A program made the position numbers and the translations under genes. From Streptomyces sp. 130 (lineage in GTDB: Bacteria; Actinomycetota; Actinomycetes; Streptomycetales; Streptomycetaceae): 64,000 nt of DNA. This document shows, piece after piece, positions 52,562 to 59,940 of this stretch. Position 1 is the stretch's first letter. Every line of letters begins with the position of its first letter. The stretch spans positions 1 to 64,000 of the forward strand of contig NZ_VJNO01000024.1 of the NCBI RefSeq assembly GCF_007096885.1, given 5' to 3'. The notes under the pieces are model-generated. The model made no database searches and was not told where the DNA came from. It worked only from the letters and a program-made list of their open reading frames with translations.

Positions 52562-53398
52562 GTGAGCGCCCGGCTGCGCGGCATCGCGCGCGAGACGGAG
52601 GCCATCGTCCGGGCGGGTTCGTACCGCTTGGGAAACGGCCGTGAGATCAGCATCGAGAAGGACGTGGCGGCGGCCCTCGCGGGTACGCGGCTGTACGGCC
52701 CCGAGCCGGTGCCGGCGGCCCCCGGCCGGGACCGGACCCCGGCCATCGAGGTCACCGGCGAGAGCAGCCTCCAGGCAGCCGCCCGGATGACCCGCGAAGG
52801 GCCCGGCGAGGTCGCCGTGCTCAACTACGCCTCCGCCCGCAACCCCGGCGGCGGCTACCTCAACGGAGCCCAGGCCCAGGAGGAGGCCCTGTGCCGGGGC
52901 TCCGCGCTGTACGCCACGCTGCTGCGGGTGCCCGGTTTCTACGCCCACCACCGCGCCGAACGCGACGCGTTCTACACCGACCGGGTCATCCACTCACCCG
53001 GCGTGCCGGTCTTCCGCGACGACCGCGGACGCCTGCTCGACGCCCCGTACCGGGCCGGATTCCTCACCTCGCCGGCCCCCAACGCCGGGGTCATCCGCGC
53101 CCGCACCCCGCAGGAGGCCCACGGCATCCCGGCCGCGCTCGCCGCCCGGGCCGAACGGGTGCTGGAGGTCGCGGCGGTGTGCGGCTACCGCCGGCTGGTC
53201 CTGGGCGCGTGGGGCTGCGGCGTCTTCCGCAACGACCCGGCGGAGGTGGCGGGCGCCTTCCGCGCGCTGCTCACCGGAGAGGGCCGGTTCGCGGGCCACT
53301 TCGAGCAGGTCGTCTTCGGCATCCTGGGCCGCGACGACACGCCCGTCCGAGTGGCGTTCGACCGGGTGTTCGCCGACCGGGGGCGACCCTCACCCTGA
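52562..53398 (+). CDS. Bacterial-type poly(ADP-ribose) glycohydrolase (TIGR02452)
   Basis: A 278-residue macrodomain-like protein with the glycohydrolase signature NPGGGYLNGAQAQEE (GGG at 96-98, catalytic Glu in QEE at 106-108), then RVIHSPGVPVF and GAWGCGVFRNDP. It removes ADP-ribose chains or ADP-ribose marks. GTG start after AAGGGGGAGGG. It is divergent from egtA; no ADP-ribosyltransferase gene is near. Confidence 0.85.
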   Translation: MSARLRGIARETEAIVRAGSYRLGNGREISIEKDVAAALAGTRLYGPEPVPAAPGRDRTPAIEVTGESSLQAAARMTREGPGEVAVLNYASARNPGGGYLNGAQAQEEALCRGSALYATLLRVPGFYAHHRAERDAFYTDRVIHSPGVPVFRDDRGRLLDAPYRAGFLTSPAPNAGVIRARTPQEAHGIPAALAARAERVLEVAAVCGYRRLVLGAWGCGVFRNDPAEVAGAFRALLTGEGRFAGHFEQVVFGILGRDDTPVRVAFDRVFADRGRPSP

Positions 53399-53413
53399 GG
53401 TCGAGGGTGAGGG
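53387..53413. terminator. Terminator hairpin spanning the PARG stop
   Basis: CCCTCACCCT (53387-53396) and AGGGTGAGGG (53404-53413) pair over 10 bp with a 7-nt loop, between convergent genes. Confidence 0.7.
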
Positions 53414-53456
53414 CCGGGCCCGTCGGTCACGGGTGAGGACCGCCCGCCCAACGCCC

Positions 53457-53924
53457 TCACGCCCAGCCGTAACGCTCCCTCAGCCGCCCGACGACCAGGT
53501 CGAACCTGGCCCGGTCCAGGGCGCACGCCTCGCGCCGCATCCCGTCCTCGTGCACCCGCAGGACCCGGTCCAGATCCACCCAGGACTGACGCCCCGAGCT
53601 GTCCCAGGGGCCCGCGCCCAGCGCCACCCACTCCCGGTCCATGTCGTGCTGCTTGCTGGACAGCTGCACGGCCAGCAGCGTGCCCGCCGCCTCCCGCGCC
53701 ACGACCAGGACCGGCCGGTCCTTGCCGCGCCCGTCGTTCTCCTCGAACGGCACCCAGGTCCAGACGATCTCCCCGGGGTCGGGTGCGCCGTCCCGGTCGG
53801 GGGCGTACGAGGTGCGGACCGGGCCCACGTCCCGGGGGTCGGCCTCGGAAGTGGCTGCGGAACCGGCCCGGCCGGGGAAGGCGGCCGGTTCGTCGTACCT
53901 GTCGTTGCGGTGCTGGATCGTCAT
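53457..53924 (-). CDS. PemK/MazF-like toxin domain protein, no antitoxin seen
   Basis: A 155-residue protein whose C-terminal ~105 residues have the PemK/MazF ribonuclease fold: PGEIVWTWVPFEE, DRPVLVVARE, LLAVQLSSK, and WVDLDRVLRVHED. The N-terminal ~48 residues are extra. TAGGGT lies 6 nt before the ATG, so it is probably leaderless. No antitoxin-like gene is adjacent on either side, so this may be a domesticated or trans-paired toxin. Confidence 0.78.
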   Translation of the reverse strand: MTIQHRNDRYDEPAAFPGRAGSAATSEADPRDVGPVRTSYAPDRDGAPDPGEIVWTWVPFEENDGRGKDRPVLVVAREAAGTLLAVQLSSKQHDMDREWVALGAGPWDSSGRQSWVDLDRVLRVHEDGMRREACALDRARFDLVVGRLRERYGWA

Positions 53925-54000
53925 CGCAACACCCTAGGCGGTCCGCCCGCGCAGCCTGCGCGCCGGTGTGCCGCGAGGGTCTGGAAGACTGCCCGGAGCC

Positions 54001-55023
54001 ATGAGTCAGTTACCCGATCAGCCCGCCGAAGGCCCCGTGCCGACCAGCGCCGACGTGGCGCGGCTCGCCGGCGTCTCCCGGGCCACCGTGTCCTACGTCC
54101 TCAACAACAACGCACAGGTGCGGATCAGCGACCAGACCCGCCGCCGGGTACGGGAAGCCGCCGACGAACTCGGCTACGTGCCCCACGCCGCCGCCCGCAC
54201 CCTGCGCGCCGGCCACTCGCGCATGGTGCTGCTGCCCACCGGCAACCTGCCGACCGGGCCGCTGCACCTGCGCTTCCTGCGCGATCTGGAGGCGGGGCTC
54301 CGGCGCCTCGACTACACGGTCGTCCAGTACGGCTCGCTCGGTCTCGACGCCGACGCCGCCGCCCGCGCCTGGGCGGAACTGCGCCCCGCCGCCGTCATCG
54401 TGCCCGGCTCCGTCCCCCTCGCCCCGCGCGGCACGGCCGTGCTCCGGCGCTCCGGGGCCAAGGCGGTCATCACCCTGGGCCCCCATCCGGTGGAGGGGGC
54501 CCACGCCCTGATCATGGATCAGCGGGAGGTCGGCGGCAGCGCCGTGCGCCACCTGCTGGAACGCGGCAGGCGCCGCATCGGCGTGGTGATGCCCGAGGAC
54601 CCGGCCACCGCGCTCTTCGCCGCCCCGCGGCTGGCCGGCGCCCGGGAGGCCGCGCTGAACGGCGGCGGCCACGTCGAGGTGCTGCCGCTGCGCTACGAGG
54701 AGGAGTCGGCCGCGTCCCTGGCCGCCCGCTGGCCCGCGCTCGGCCTGGACGCCGTCTTCGCGTACGACGACACCTACGCGATGCTCCTGATGCGGGCGTT
54801 CCAGGACGCCGGGATCGGCATACCCACCGAGGCCGCCGTGGTCGGCGCGGACGACTCCATGCTGGGGCGGCTGCTGCGGCCGAGGCTCAGCAGCGTACGG
54901 ATGGAGCTGGCGACCGCCCAGCCGCTGGCCGACCTGGTGGACCGGCTCGTCCGCCACCCCAGGACCCCGCCCGAGCGCCACGACCTGCTGCGCGCCCGCA
55001 CCGTACGACGGGAGTCCAGCTGA
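54001..55023 (+). CDS. LacI-type regulator, TTA codon
   Basis: A 340-residue LacI family repressor: helix-turn-helix with hinge (about 15-65: TSADVARLAGVSRATVSYVLNNN) and a periplasmic-binding-like sensor domain (about 75-335). Codon 4 (54010-54012) is TTA, which would place it under bldA control if the ATG at 54001 is right. An in-frame GTG at 54037 would exclude the TTA. The ATG start leaves only a short spacer after the preceding sequence and no clear ribosome site. Confidence 0.9.
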   Translation: MSQLPDQPAEGPVPTSADVARLAGVSRATVSYVLNNNAQVRISDQTRRRVREAADELGYVPHAAARTLRAGHSRMVLLPTGNLPTGPLHLRFLRDLEAGLRRLDYTVVQYGSLGLDADAAARAWAELRPAAVIVPGSVPLAPRGTAVLRRSGAKAVITLGPHPVEGAHALIMDQREVGGSAVRHLLERGRRRIGVVMPEDPATALFAAPRLAGAREAALNGGGHVEVLPLRYEEESAASLAARWPALGLDAVFAYDDTYAMLLMRAFQDAGIGIPTEAAVVGADDSMLGRLLRPRLSSVRMELATAQPLADLVDRLVRHPRTPPERHDLLRARTVRRESS

Positions 55024-55058
55024 GCGGCCGACGACGTGCGCCACGCCCCGCCCGTGCC

Positions 55059-55064
55059 TAGCGT
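55059..55064 (+). promoter_or_regulatory. Leaderless -10 box
   Basis: TAGCGT with 7 nt to the ATG at 55072, the same arrangement as at sdhC. Confidence 0.55.
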
Positions 55065-55071
55065 CATGACC

Positions 55072-55401
55072 ATGAGCCATCCGCAGAGCTACGAAATCCT
55101 CATCGTCCCCGAGTTCACCGACGACAAGGCCCCCGCGACCGGAGAAGGCGCGACGGGGGCCAGCGTCAGGGGCGCGGCGGCCGAGGGGTCCGACGGCGGA
55201 GGACCGGGTGCCGCCATCCGGTCGGCCGTGGTCACCGCCACGGGTGAGACGGGCGAGACCGGCTACCCCCGGTACGCGGGCGACGGCATGGTGGCGGACA
55301 TCGACCCCAGGACCAAGGCCGTCGAGGGTCTGCTCGTCGACGGCTCGGAACTCGCGTACGGGCTCTCGGCCCGGGTCGCGGAGCGCGGCACGGACAGCTG
55401 A
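55072..55401 (+). CDS. Hypothetical protein
   Basis: A 109-residue protein I do not recognise. It starts MSHPQSYEILIVPEF and has an acidic, Gly/Ala-rich middle (about residues 17-48) before a small folded-looking end (YAGDGMVADIDPRTKAVEGL). No signal peptide or membrane helix. It appears to have its own leaderless promoter and is convergent with the thioredoxin gene. Confidence 0.55.
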   Translation: MSHPQSYEILIVPEFTDDKAPATGEGATGASVRGAAAEGSDGGGPGAAIRSAVVTATGETGETGYPRYAGDGMVADIDPRTKAVEGLLVDGSELAYGLSARVAERGTDS

Positions 55402-55425
55402 GGCCGCCCGCCGGCGAGGGCGGCG

Positions 55426-55809
55426 CTACTGCTGCCCCTCCGCCTTGGCCTTCTGCTCGGCCTCGACGGCCTTGCGCACCTCGTCCATGTCCAGATTCCT
55501 GGCCTGGCCGATGACGTCCTCCAGGGCCGCCTCCGGCAGCGCGCCGGGCTGCGCGAAGACCGCCACGTTGTCCCGGACGATCATCAGCGTGGGGATCGAC
55601 CGGATGTCGAAGGCCGCCGCCAGCTCCTGCTGCGCCTCCGTGTCGACCTTCGCGAAGACCAGGTCCGTGTGGCGCTCGGACGCCGCGTCGTACACCGGGG
55701 CGAACTGCCGGCACGGGCCGCACCAGGAAGCCCAGAAGTCGATCAGAACGAACTCGTTGTCGCTGACGACCTGGTCGAAGTTCTCCTTGGTGAGCTCTAC
55801 GGTGCTCAT
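55426..55809 (-). CDS. trxA: Thioredoxin
   Basis: A 127-residue thioredoxin with active site WCGPC (W29-C33), cis-Pro in SIPTLM, and a C-terminal charged extension (DEVRKAVEAEQKAKAEGQQ) of about 20 residues beyond the core. It reduces cytoplasmic disulfides. GAGGGAG precedes the ATG. It is divergent from a disulfide oxidoreductase gene, which may share redox functions; that gene is not a classic thioredoxin reductase. Confidence 0.93.
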   Translation of the reverse strand: MSTVELTKENFDQVVSDNEFVLIDFWASWCGPCRQFAPVYDAASERHTDLVFAKVDTEAQQELAAAFDIRSIPTLMIVRDNVAVFAQPGALPEAALEDVIGQARNLDMDEVRKAVEAEQKAKAEGQQ

Positions 55810-55926
55810 GCGTTGCTCCCTCTTTCTGCCCGTATGAGACGTGTCCGGGTCAACGGTGCCCGTTCTCGTGCTATTCCGTGCCTGCCCATGTGGCCGACGT
55901 CCACACCCCCCGCCAGAATGGGCCGC

Positions 55927-57363
55927 ATGACACATGGAGCGGAGCCTGTCGCGTACGACGTGGTGGTCATCGGAGCGGGTCCGGTGGGTGAGAACGTGGC
56001 GGACCGGGCCCGGGCCGCCGGGCTGACCACCGCGGTGGTCGAGTCCGAACTGATCGGCGGTGAGTGTTCCTACTGGGCGTGCATGCCGAGCAAGGCGCTC
56101 CTGCGCCCCGTCGTCGCCCGCGCCGACGCCCGCCGCGTCCCCGGCCTGAGCGGAGCCGTCCAGGGACCGCTGGACGCCGCTGCCGTCCTCGCGCACCGAG
56201 ACGAGTACGCCTCGCACTGGAAGGACGACGGGCAGGTCGCCTGGCTCGACGGCATCGGCGCCGACATCTTCCGCGGCCACGGCCGGCTGACCGGCCCCAA
56301 GCAGGTCGCCGTCACCGCGCCCGACGGCACGGAGCACCGGCTCACCGCCCGGCACGCCGTCGCCGTCTGCACGGGCAGCAAGGCCGTGGTCCCCGGCCTG
56401 CCCGGCATCGAGGACGCCCGCCCCTGGACCAGCCGCGAGGCGACCAGCGCCAAGGAGGTCCCCGGCAGGCTCGTCGTGGTCGGCGGCGGAGTCGTCGGCG
56501 TCGAGATGGCCACCGTGTGGAACGCGCTCGGCGCGAAGGTCACCATGCTGGTACGCGGAGAGGGGCTGCTGCCCCGGATGGAGCCGTTCGCCGGTGAGCT
56601 GGTCGCCGAGGCGCTGACCGAGGCCGGAGCGGAGATCCGTACCGGCGTCTCGGCCACCGCCGTACGCCGCGCGGACGGCGACGGCCCGGTCACCGTGGAA
56701 CTCAACAACGGCGAGAGCGTGGAGGCCGACGAGGTCCTCTTCGCCACCGGCCGCGCCCCGCGCACCGACGACCTGGGCCTGGAGACGGTCGGCCTGGAAC
56801 CCGGCTCCTGGCTCACCGTCGACGACACCTGCCGGGTCGAGGGCACCGACTGGCTCTACGCGGCCGGCGACGTCAACCACCGCGCGCTCCTGACCCACCA
56901 GGGCAAGTACCAGGCACGCATCACGGGCGACGCGATCGGGGCCCGCGCGCAGGGCAAGCCGCTGGACACCGCCCGCTGGGGCGCCCACGCGGCGACCGCC
57001 GACCACGCGGCCGTCCCCCAGGTCGTCTTCACCGACCCGGAGGCCGCTTCGGTGGGCCTCTCCCTGGCCGAGGCCGAACAGGCCGGCCACCGCGTCCGCG
57101 CCGTCGACTACGACCTCGCCTCCGTGGCCGGTTCGGGGCTCTACGCGGACGGCTACCGGGGCCGCGCCCGCATGGTCGTCGACCTCGACCGCGACGTCCT
57201 GCTGGGCGTCACGTTCGTCGGCCCCGGCATCGGCGAACTGCTCCACTCGGCGACGATGGCGGTCGCGGGGGAGATCCCCGTGGACCGCTTGTGGCACGCG
57301 GTCCCGTCGTACCCGACGATCAGCGAGGTGTGGCTGAGGCTGCTGGAGACGTACCGCGGGTAG
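55927..57363 (+). CDS. Pyridine nucleotide-disulfide oxidoreductase, catalytic His missing
   Basis: A 478-residue flavoprotein of the lipoamide dehydrogenase/mercuric reductase family. FAD motif VVVIGAGPVGENVADRA, redox disulfide C47-C52 (GGECSYWACMPSK), NAD(P) motif VVVGGGVVGVEMATVW and AAGDVNHRA are present. At the C-terminus the usual HPTxxE active-site pair reads YPTISE (HAVPSYPTISE): Tyr replaces the catalytic His while Glu is kept. Similar changes occur in soluble transhydrogenase and mycobacterial LpdA types. CAGAAT lies 7 nt before the ATG, so it is probably leaderless. Confidence 0.88.
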   Translation: MTHGAEPVAYDVVVIGAGPVGENVADRARAAGLTTAVVESELIGGECSYWACMPSKALLRPVVARADARRVPGLSGAVQGPLDAAAVLAHRDEYASHWKDDGQVAWLDGIGADIFRGHGRLTGPKQVAVTAPDGTEHRLTARHAVAVCTGSKAVVPGLPGIEDARPWTSREATSAKEVPGRLVVVGGGVVGVEMATVWNALGAKVTMLVRGEGLLPRMEPFAGELVAEALTEAGAEIRTGVSATAVRRADGDGPVTVELNNGESVEADEVLFATGRAPRTDDLGLETVGLEPGSWLTVDDTCRVEGTDWLYAAGDVNHRALLTHQGKYQARITGDAIGARAQGKPLDTARWGAHAATADHAAVPQVVFTDPEAASVGLSLAEAEQAGHRVRAVDYDLASVAGSGLYADGYRGRARMVVDLDRDVLLGVTFVGPGIGELLHSATMAVAGEIPVDRLWHAVPSYPTISEVWLRLLETYRG

Positions 57364-57380
57364 CCGCCGCCCGACGGGAC

Positions 57381-57426
57381 GAGCGGCCGTCCGACGCGCT
57401 GGAACCCGCGCGTCGGACGGCCGCTC
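57381..57426 (+). terminator. Terminator of the oxidoreductase gene
   Basis: Perfect 18-bp stem (57381-57398 with 57409-57426) and 10-nt loop, 17 nt after the stop. Confidence 0.85.
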
Positions 57427-57444
57427 AGCTCTGTCAGGGCGAAC

Positions 57445-57495
57445 GGAACGCCTGCGCCGCCGGAACGCCTGCGGCGCCCGAACGCCTGCGGCGCC
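57445..57495. repeat. Three tandem 17-bp repeats
   Basis: Units at 57445-57461, 57462-57478 and 57479-57495 share GAACGCCTGCG plus SCGCC; the last two differ at one position. Function unknown. Confidence 0.8.
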
Positions 57496-57723
57496 GGCGT
57501 GAGGGCGCGGACCCACGGCCGCGCGGTCCGTGGACGGCTCGGCCGCAGCCGGCACCCGGCCGGCGCCGGTCAGCGGGCCGAGCCGGGCCCCGCCCGCGCG
57601 CACAGGCCGGGCGACGCGCGCCGGATCGCGCGCACTCACCCCGTCCAGCCCGCACCCCACCAGCGCCCCGACCCCGGTCCCGCAAGGCGGGCACGGGCCG
57701 ACGGCCCCGGTAGGCGCAGCGAT

Positions 57724-57764
57724 GGGCGGGAGCCCGCCAAGCGGTCACCGGCGGGCTCCCGCCC
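57724..57764 (-). terminator. Terminator of the GNAT gene
   Basis: Perfect 15-bp stem (57724-57738 with 57750-57764) and 11-nt loop, right after the acetyltransferase stop. Confidence 0.85.
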
Positions 57765-57767
57765 GGG

Positions 57768-58262
57768 CTACGAGGCCCACTCGACCTGGTAGTACTTCAG
57801 CGAGGCGTCCTCACCCACGAGGCTCATCCCGGCCGCCGCCATGACGCGTTGCGAGGCACTGTTGCCGATGTCGGCGTCCCCGCGCACCCGCGCGACGCCC
57901 TGCTCCCGGGCGAACCGGAGCAGCGCCCGAAGCGCCTCGGAGGCGTAACCATGTCCGCGCGCCGATTCCACGATCCCGTATCCGATCGTGACGCCGCCCC
58001 GCTGGTCCGGCGCGCCGTGGAAGCCGATACCGCCGATGACCGTGCCGTCGGCGCGGAGCCGTATCTCGTACGAGCCGAAGGGGCTGGGATCGCCGCTCTC
58101 CGCACATGCGGCCAGGAAGCGGGCGGCGGCCCCCTGCTCGCCGGGGGAGGGGTGGCCGGGAGCCCAGCGCGCACCGGCCGGCGGTGAACCCGCGGCGACG
58201 TGCTCGGCGTCGGCGGGGGTCATCGGATGCAGCAACAGGCGCGGCGTCTCGAGATCGGTCAT
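57768..58262 (-). CDS. GNAT family N-acetyltransferase
   Basis: A 164-residue acetyltransferase of the RimJ-like group: TPRLLLHPMTPADAEHV at the start, GGIGFHG, GYGIVESARGHGYASEALRALLRFA (acetyl-CoA loop, split) and NSASQRVMAAAGM. It acetylates an amine or a protein N-terminus; target unknown. TAGTCC lies 7 nt before the ATG, so it is probably leaderless. Confidence 0.87.
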   Translation of the reverse strand: MTDLETPRLLLHPMTPADAEHVAAGSPPAGARWAPGHPSPGEQGAAARFLAACAESGDPSPFGSYEIRLRADGTVIGGIGFHGAPDQRGGVTIGYGIVESARGHGYASEALRALLRFAREQGVARVRGDADIGNSASQRVMAAAGMSLVGEDASLKYYQVEWAS

Positions 58263-58327
58263 GGCCTGTGGACTATCACGCGACCGCCGGGTCCGGCACC
58301 CGGAATACGCCGGGTGCCGGGACGCGC

Positions 58328-58675
58328 TCACGCCGGACCGAGGTCACCGCTGAGCGCGGCGGCCAGCCGCAGCTGTGTGTCCGCCTCGGCCTGCCGCCCC
58401 TGGCGCTCCAGGGTCCGGCCGAGCATCAGGCGGGCGTAGTGCTCCACCGGGTCGCGCTCCAGAACCGCGCGAAGCTCCGTCTCGGCCCGCCCGAGGCTCG
58501 CCGAGTGGTAGTAGGCGCGGGCCAGCAGCAGCCGGGGCGCGACCTGCTCCGGGACCTCCTCGACGAGTCCGCGCAGGATGCGGGCCGCGGTCCCGTACTC
58601 CTTCGCGTCGAAGAAGAACCCCGCGCGCTCCCAGCGCTCGGCGGCGGTGCCGAACTCGTAGTAGCCGTCGCTCAT
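58328..58675 (-). CDS. TPR-repeat protein
   Basis: A 115-residue helical protein of tetratricopeptide repeats (about residues 10-105; LLARAYYHSASLGRAETELRAVLERDP, LMLGRTLERQG). Such repeats bind partner proteins. ATG at 58675 after GAGGAGA. It is divergent from the pirin gene. Confidence 0.78.
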   Translation of the reverse strand: MSDGYYEFGTAAERWERAGFFFDAKEYGTAARILRGLVEEVPEQVAPRLLLARAYYHSASLGRAETELRAVLERDPVEHYARLMLGRTLERQGRQAEADTQLRLAAALSGDLGPA

Positions 58676-58721
58676 GTCGTCTCCTCGGTCGGGCGGATGT
58701 CCGGTCCGCACAACACCGACG

Positions 58722-58740
58722 AGTGGTTTAATATTCCACT
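58722..58740. promoter_or_regulatory. AT-rich inverted repeat, possible operator
   Basis: AGTGGTTTAATATTCCACT: arms AGTGG/CCACT around an AT-rich centre, in the divergent TPR/pirin spacer. This is rare sequence in such a GC-rich genome and resembles a MarR-type site. Confidence 0.5.
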
Positions 58741-58796
58741 AATCATTCGGCGTGGGTGCCGCCCGCCCCCGCCCGCAGCGGAATAGGTTGAGCGCC

Positions 58797-59762
58797 ATGA
58801 GCAATCTCGATCGCCAGGCCGTCCCCACCGTCTGCGGGGGCCGGGGCTTCGTCGTCGCGGAGCCCGTACGTGAACTGCTCGCCCCGCGCAAGGTGCGGCT
58901 TGGAGAGTCCACCGAGGTCCGCCGGCTGCTGCCCAACCTGGGCCGCCGGATGGTCGGCGCCTGGGCCTTCGTGGACCACTACGGCCCCGACGACATCGCC
59001 GACGAACCCGGGATGCAGGTGCCGCCGCACCCCCACATGGGCCTTCAGACCGTCAGCTGGCTGCACGAGGGCGAGGTCCTGCACCGCGACAGCCTCGGCA
59101 GCCTCCAGACGATCCGCCCGCGCGAACTGGGCCTCATGACGTCCGGCCGCGCGATCAGCCACTCCGAGGAGAGCCCCGAGCGGCACGCCGCCCTGCTCCA
59201 CGGCGCCCAGCTCTGGGTGGCCCTCCCGGACGCGCACCGCTTCACCGAACCCCACTTCCAGCACCACAGCGACCTCCCCGAGGTCACCGCGCCCGGCCTC
59301 ACGGCCACGGTGATCCTGGGCGACCTCGACGGTGCCACCTCGCCCGGCACCGCGTACACCCCCATCGTGGGCGCCGACCTCTCGCTGACCCGGGGCGCGC
59401 GGGCCCGCCTCCCCCTGGACCCCGACTTCGAGTACGCCGTGCTCTCGATGTCCGGCGAGGCCGAGGTCGACGGCGTCCCGGTCCTCCCCGGCTCCATGCT
59501 CTACCTCGGCTGCGGCCGCACCGAGCTCCCGCTCCGCGCGGAGTCCGACGCGGGCCTGATGCTCCTGGGCGGCGAGCCGTTCGAGGAGGAGCTGATCATG
59601 TGGTGGAACTTCGTGGGCAGGACCCAGGACGAGATCGCCCGGGCCCGCGAGGACTGGATGGGCGGCGACCGGTTCGGCACCGTACACGGCTACGACGGCC
59701 CGCCGATCCCCGCGCCGGCGTTGCCGGACGTGGCGCTGAAACCGCGGGGGCGGGTGCGCTGA
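58797..59762 (+). CDS. Pirin family protein
   Basis: A 321-residue bicupin of the pirin family. Metal ligands are seen as H78 and H80 in PPHPHMGLQT and downstream H/E in ISHSEESPE. Some pirins act as quercetinases or as redox sensors; the role here is unknown. TAGGTT lies 7 nt before the ATG, so it is probably leaderless. Confidence 0.9.
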   Translation: MSNLDRQAVPTVCGGRGFVVAEPVRELLAPRKVRLGESTEVRRLLPNLGRRMVGAWAFVDHYGPDDIADEPGMQVPPHPHMGLQTVSWLHEGEVLHRDSLGSLQTIRPRELGLMTSGRAISHSEESPERHAALLHGAQLWVALPDAHRFTEPHFQHHSDLPEVTAPGLTATVILGDLDGATSPGTAYTPIVGADLSLTRGARARLPLDPDFEYAVLSMSGEAEVDGVPVLPGSMLYLGCGRTELPLRAESDAGLMLLGGEPFEEELIMWWNFVGRTQDEIARAREDWMGGDRFGTVHGYDGPPIPAPALPDVALKPRGRVR

Positions 59763-59940
59763 GCCGCGGCACGCTCGCGGCCGGGCGGGGTCGTCTCGTC
59801 CGCGCCGGCGGGTGTCCGTGCGTGCCCGGACGGGAGCTGACTTGCTGGCGACTTTCCTGATGGGGCGTCAGGTGCGTTCGGCTGCCACCGGCAGTCCTGC
59901 CGCCCAGCCGCGCCCGCCGGCTGTCCGGCGGGCGCTGGGA

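Larger units (their letters stand above)
57364..57767. other. Intergenic region with terminators and repeats
   Basis: About 404 nt without a gene between convergent genes. It holds a long terminator at each end and three 17-bp direct repeats. I see nothing else in 57500-57720. Confidence 0.7.

Noticed and set aside
53399..53456. Antitoxin gene next to the PemK-like gene
   Set aside because: The gap is only 58 nt and contains part of a terminator; the upstream neighbour is a LacI regulator.
55810..57660. Long minus-strand frame running into thioredoxin
   Set aside because: It is antisense to the disulfide oxidoreductase; only the thioredoxin part is real.
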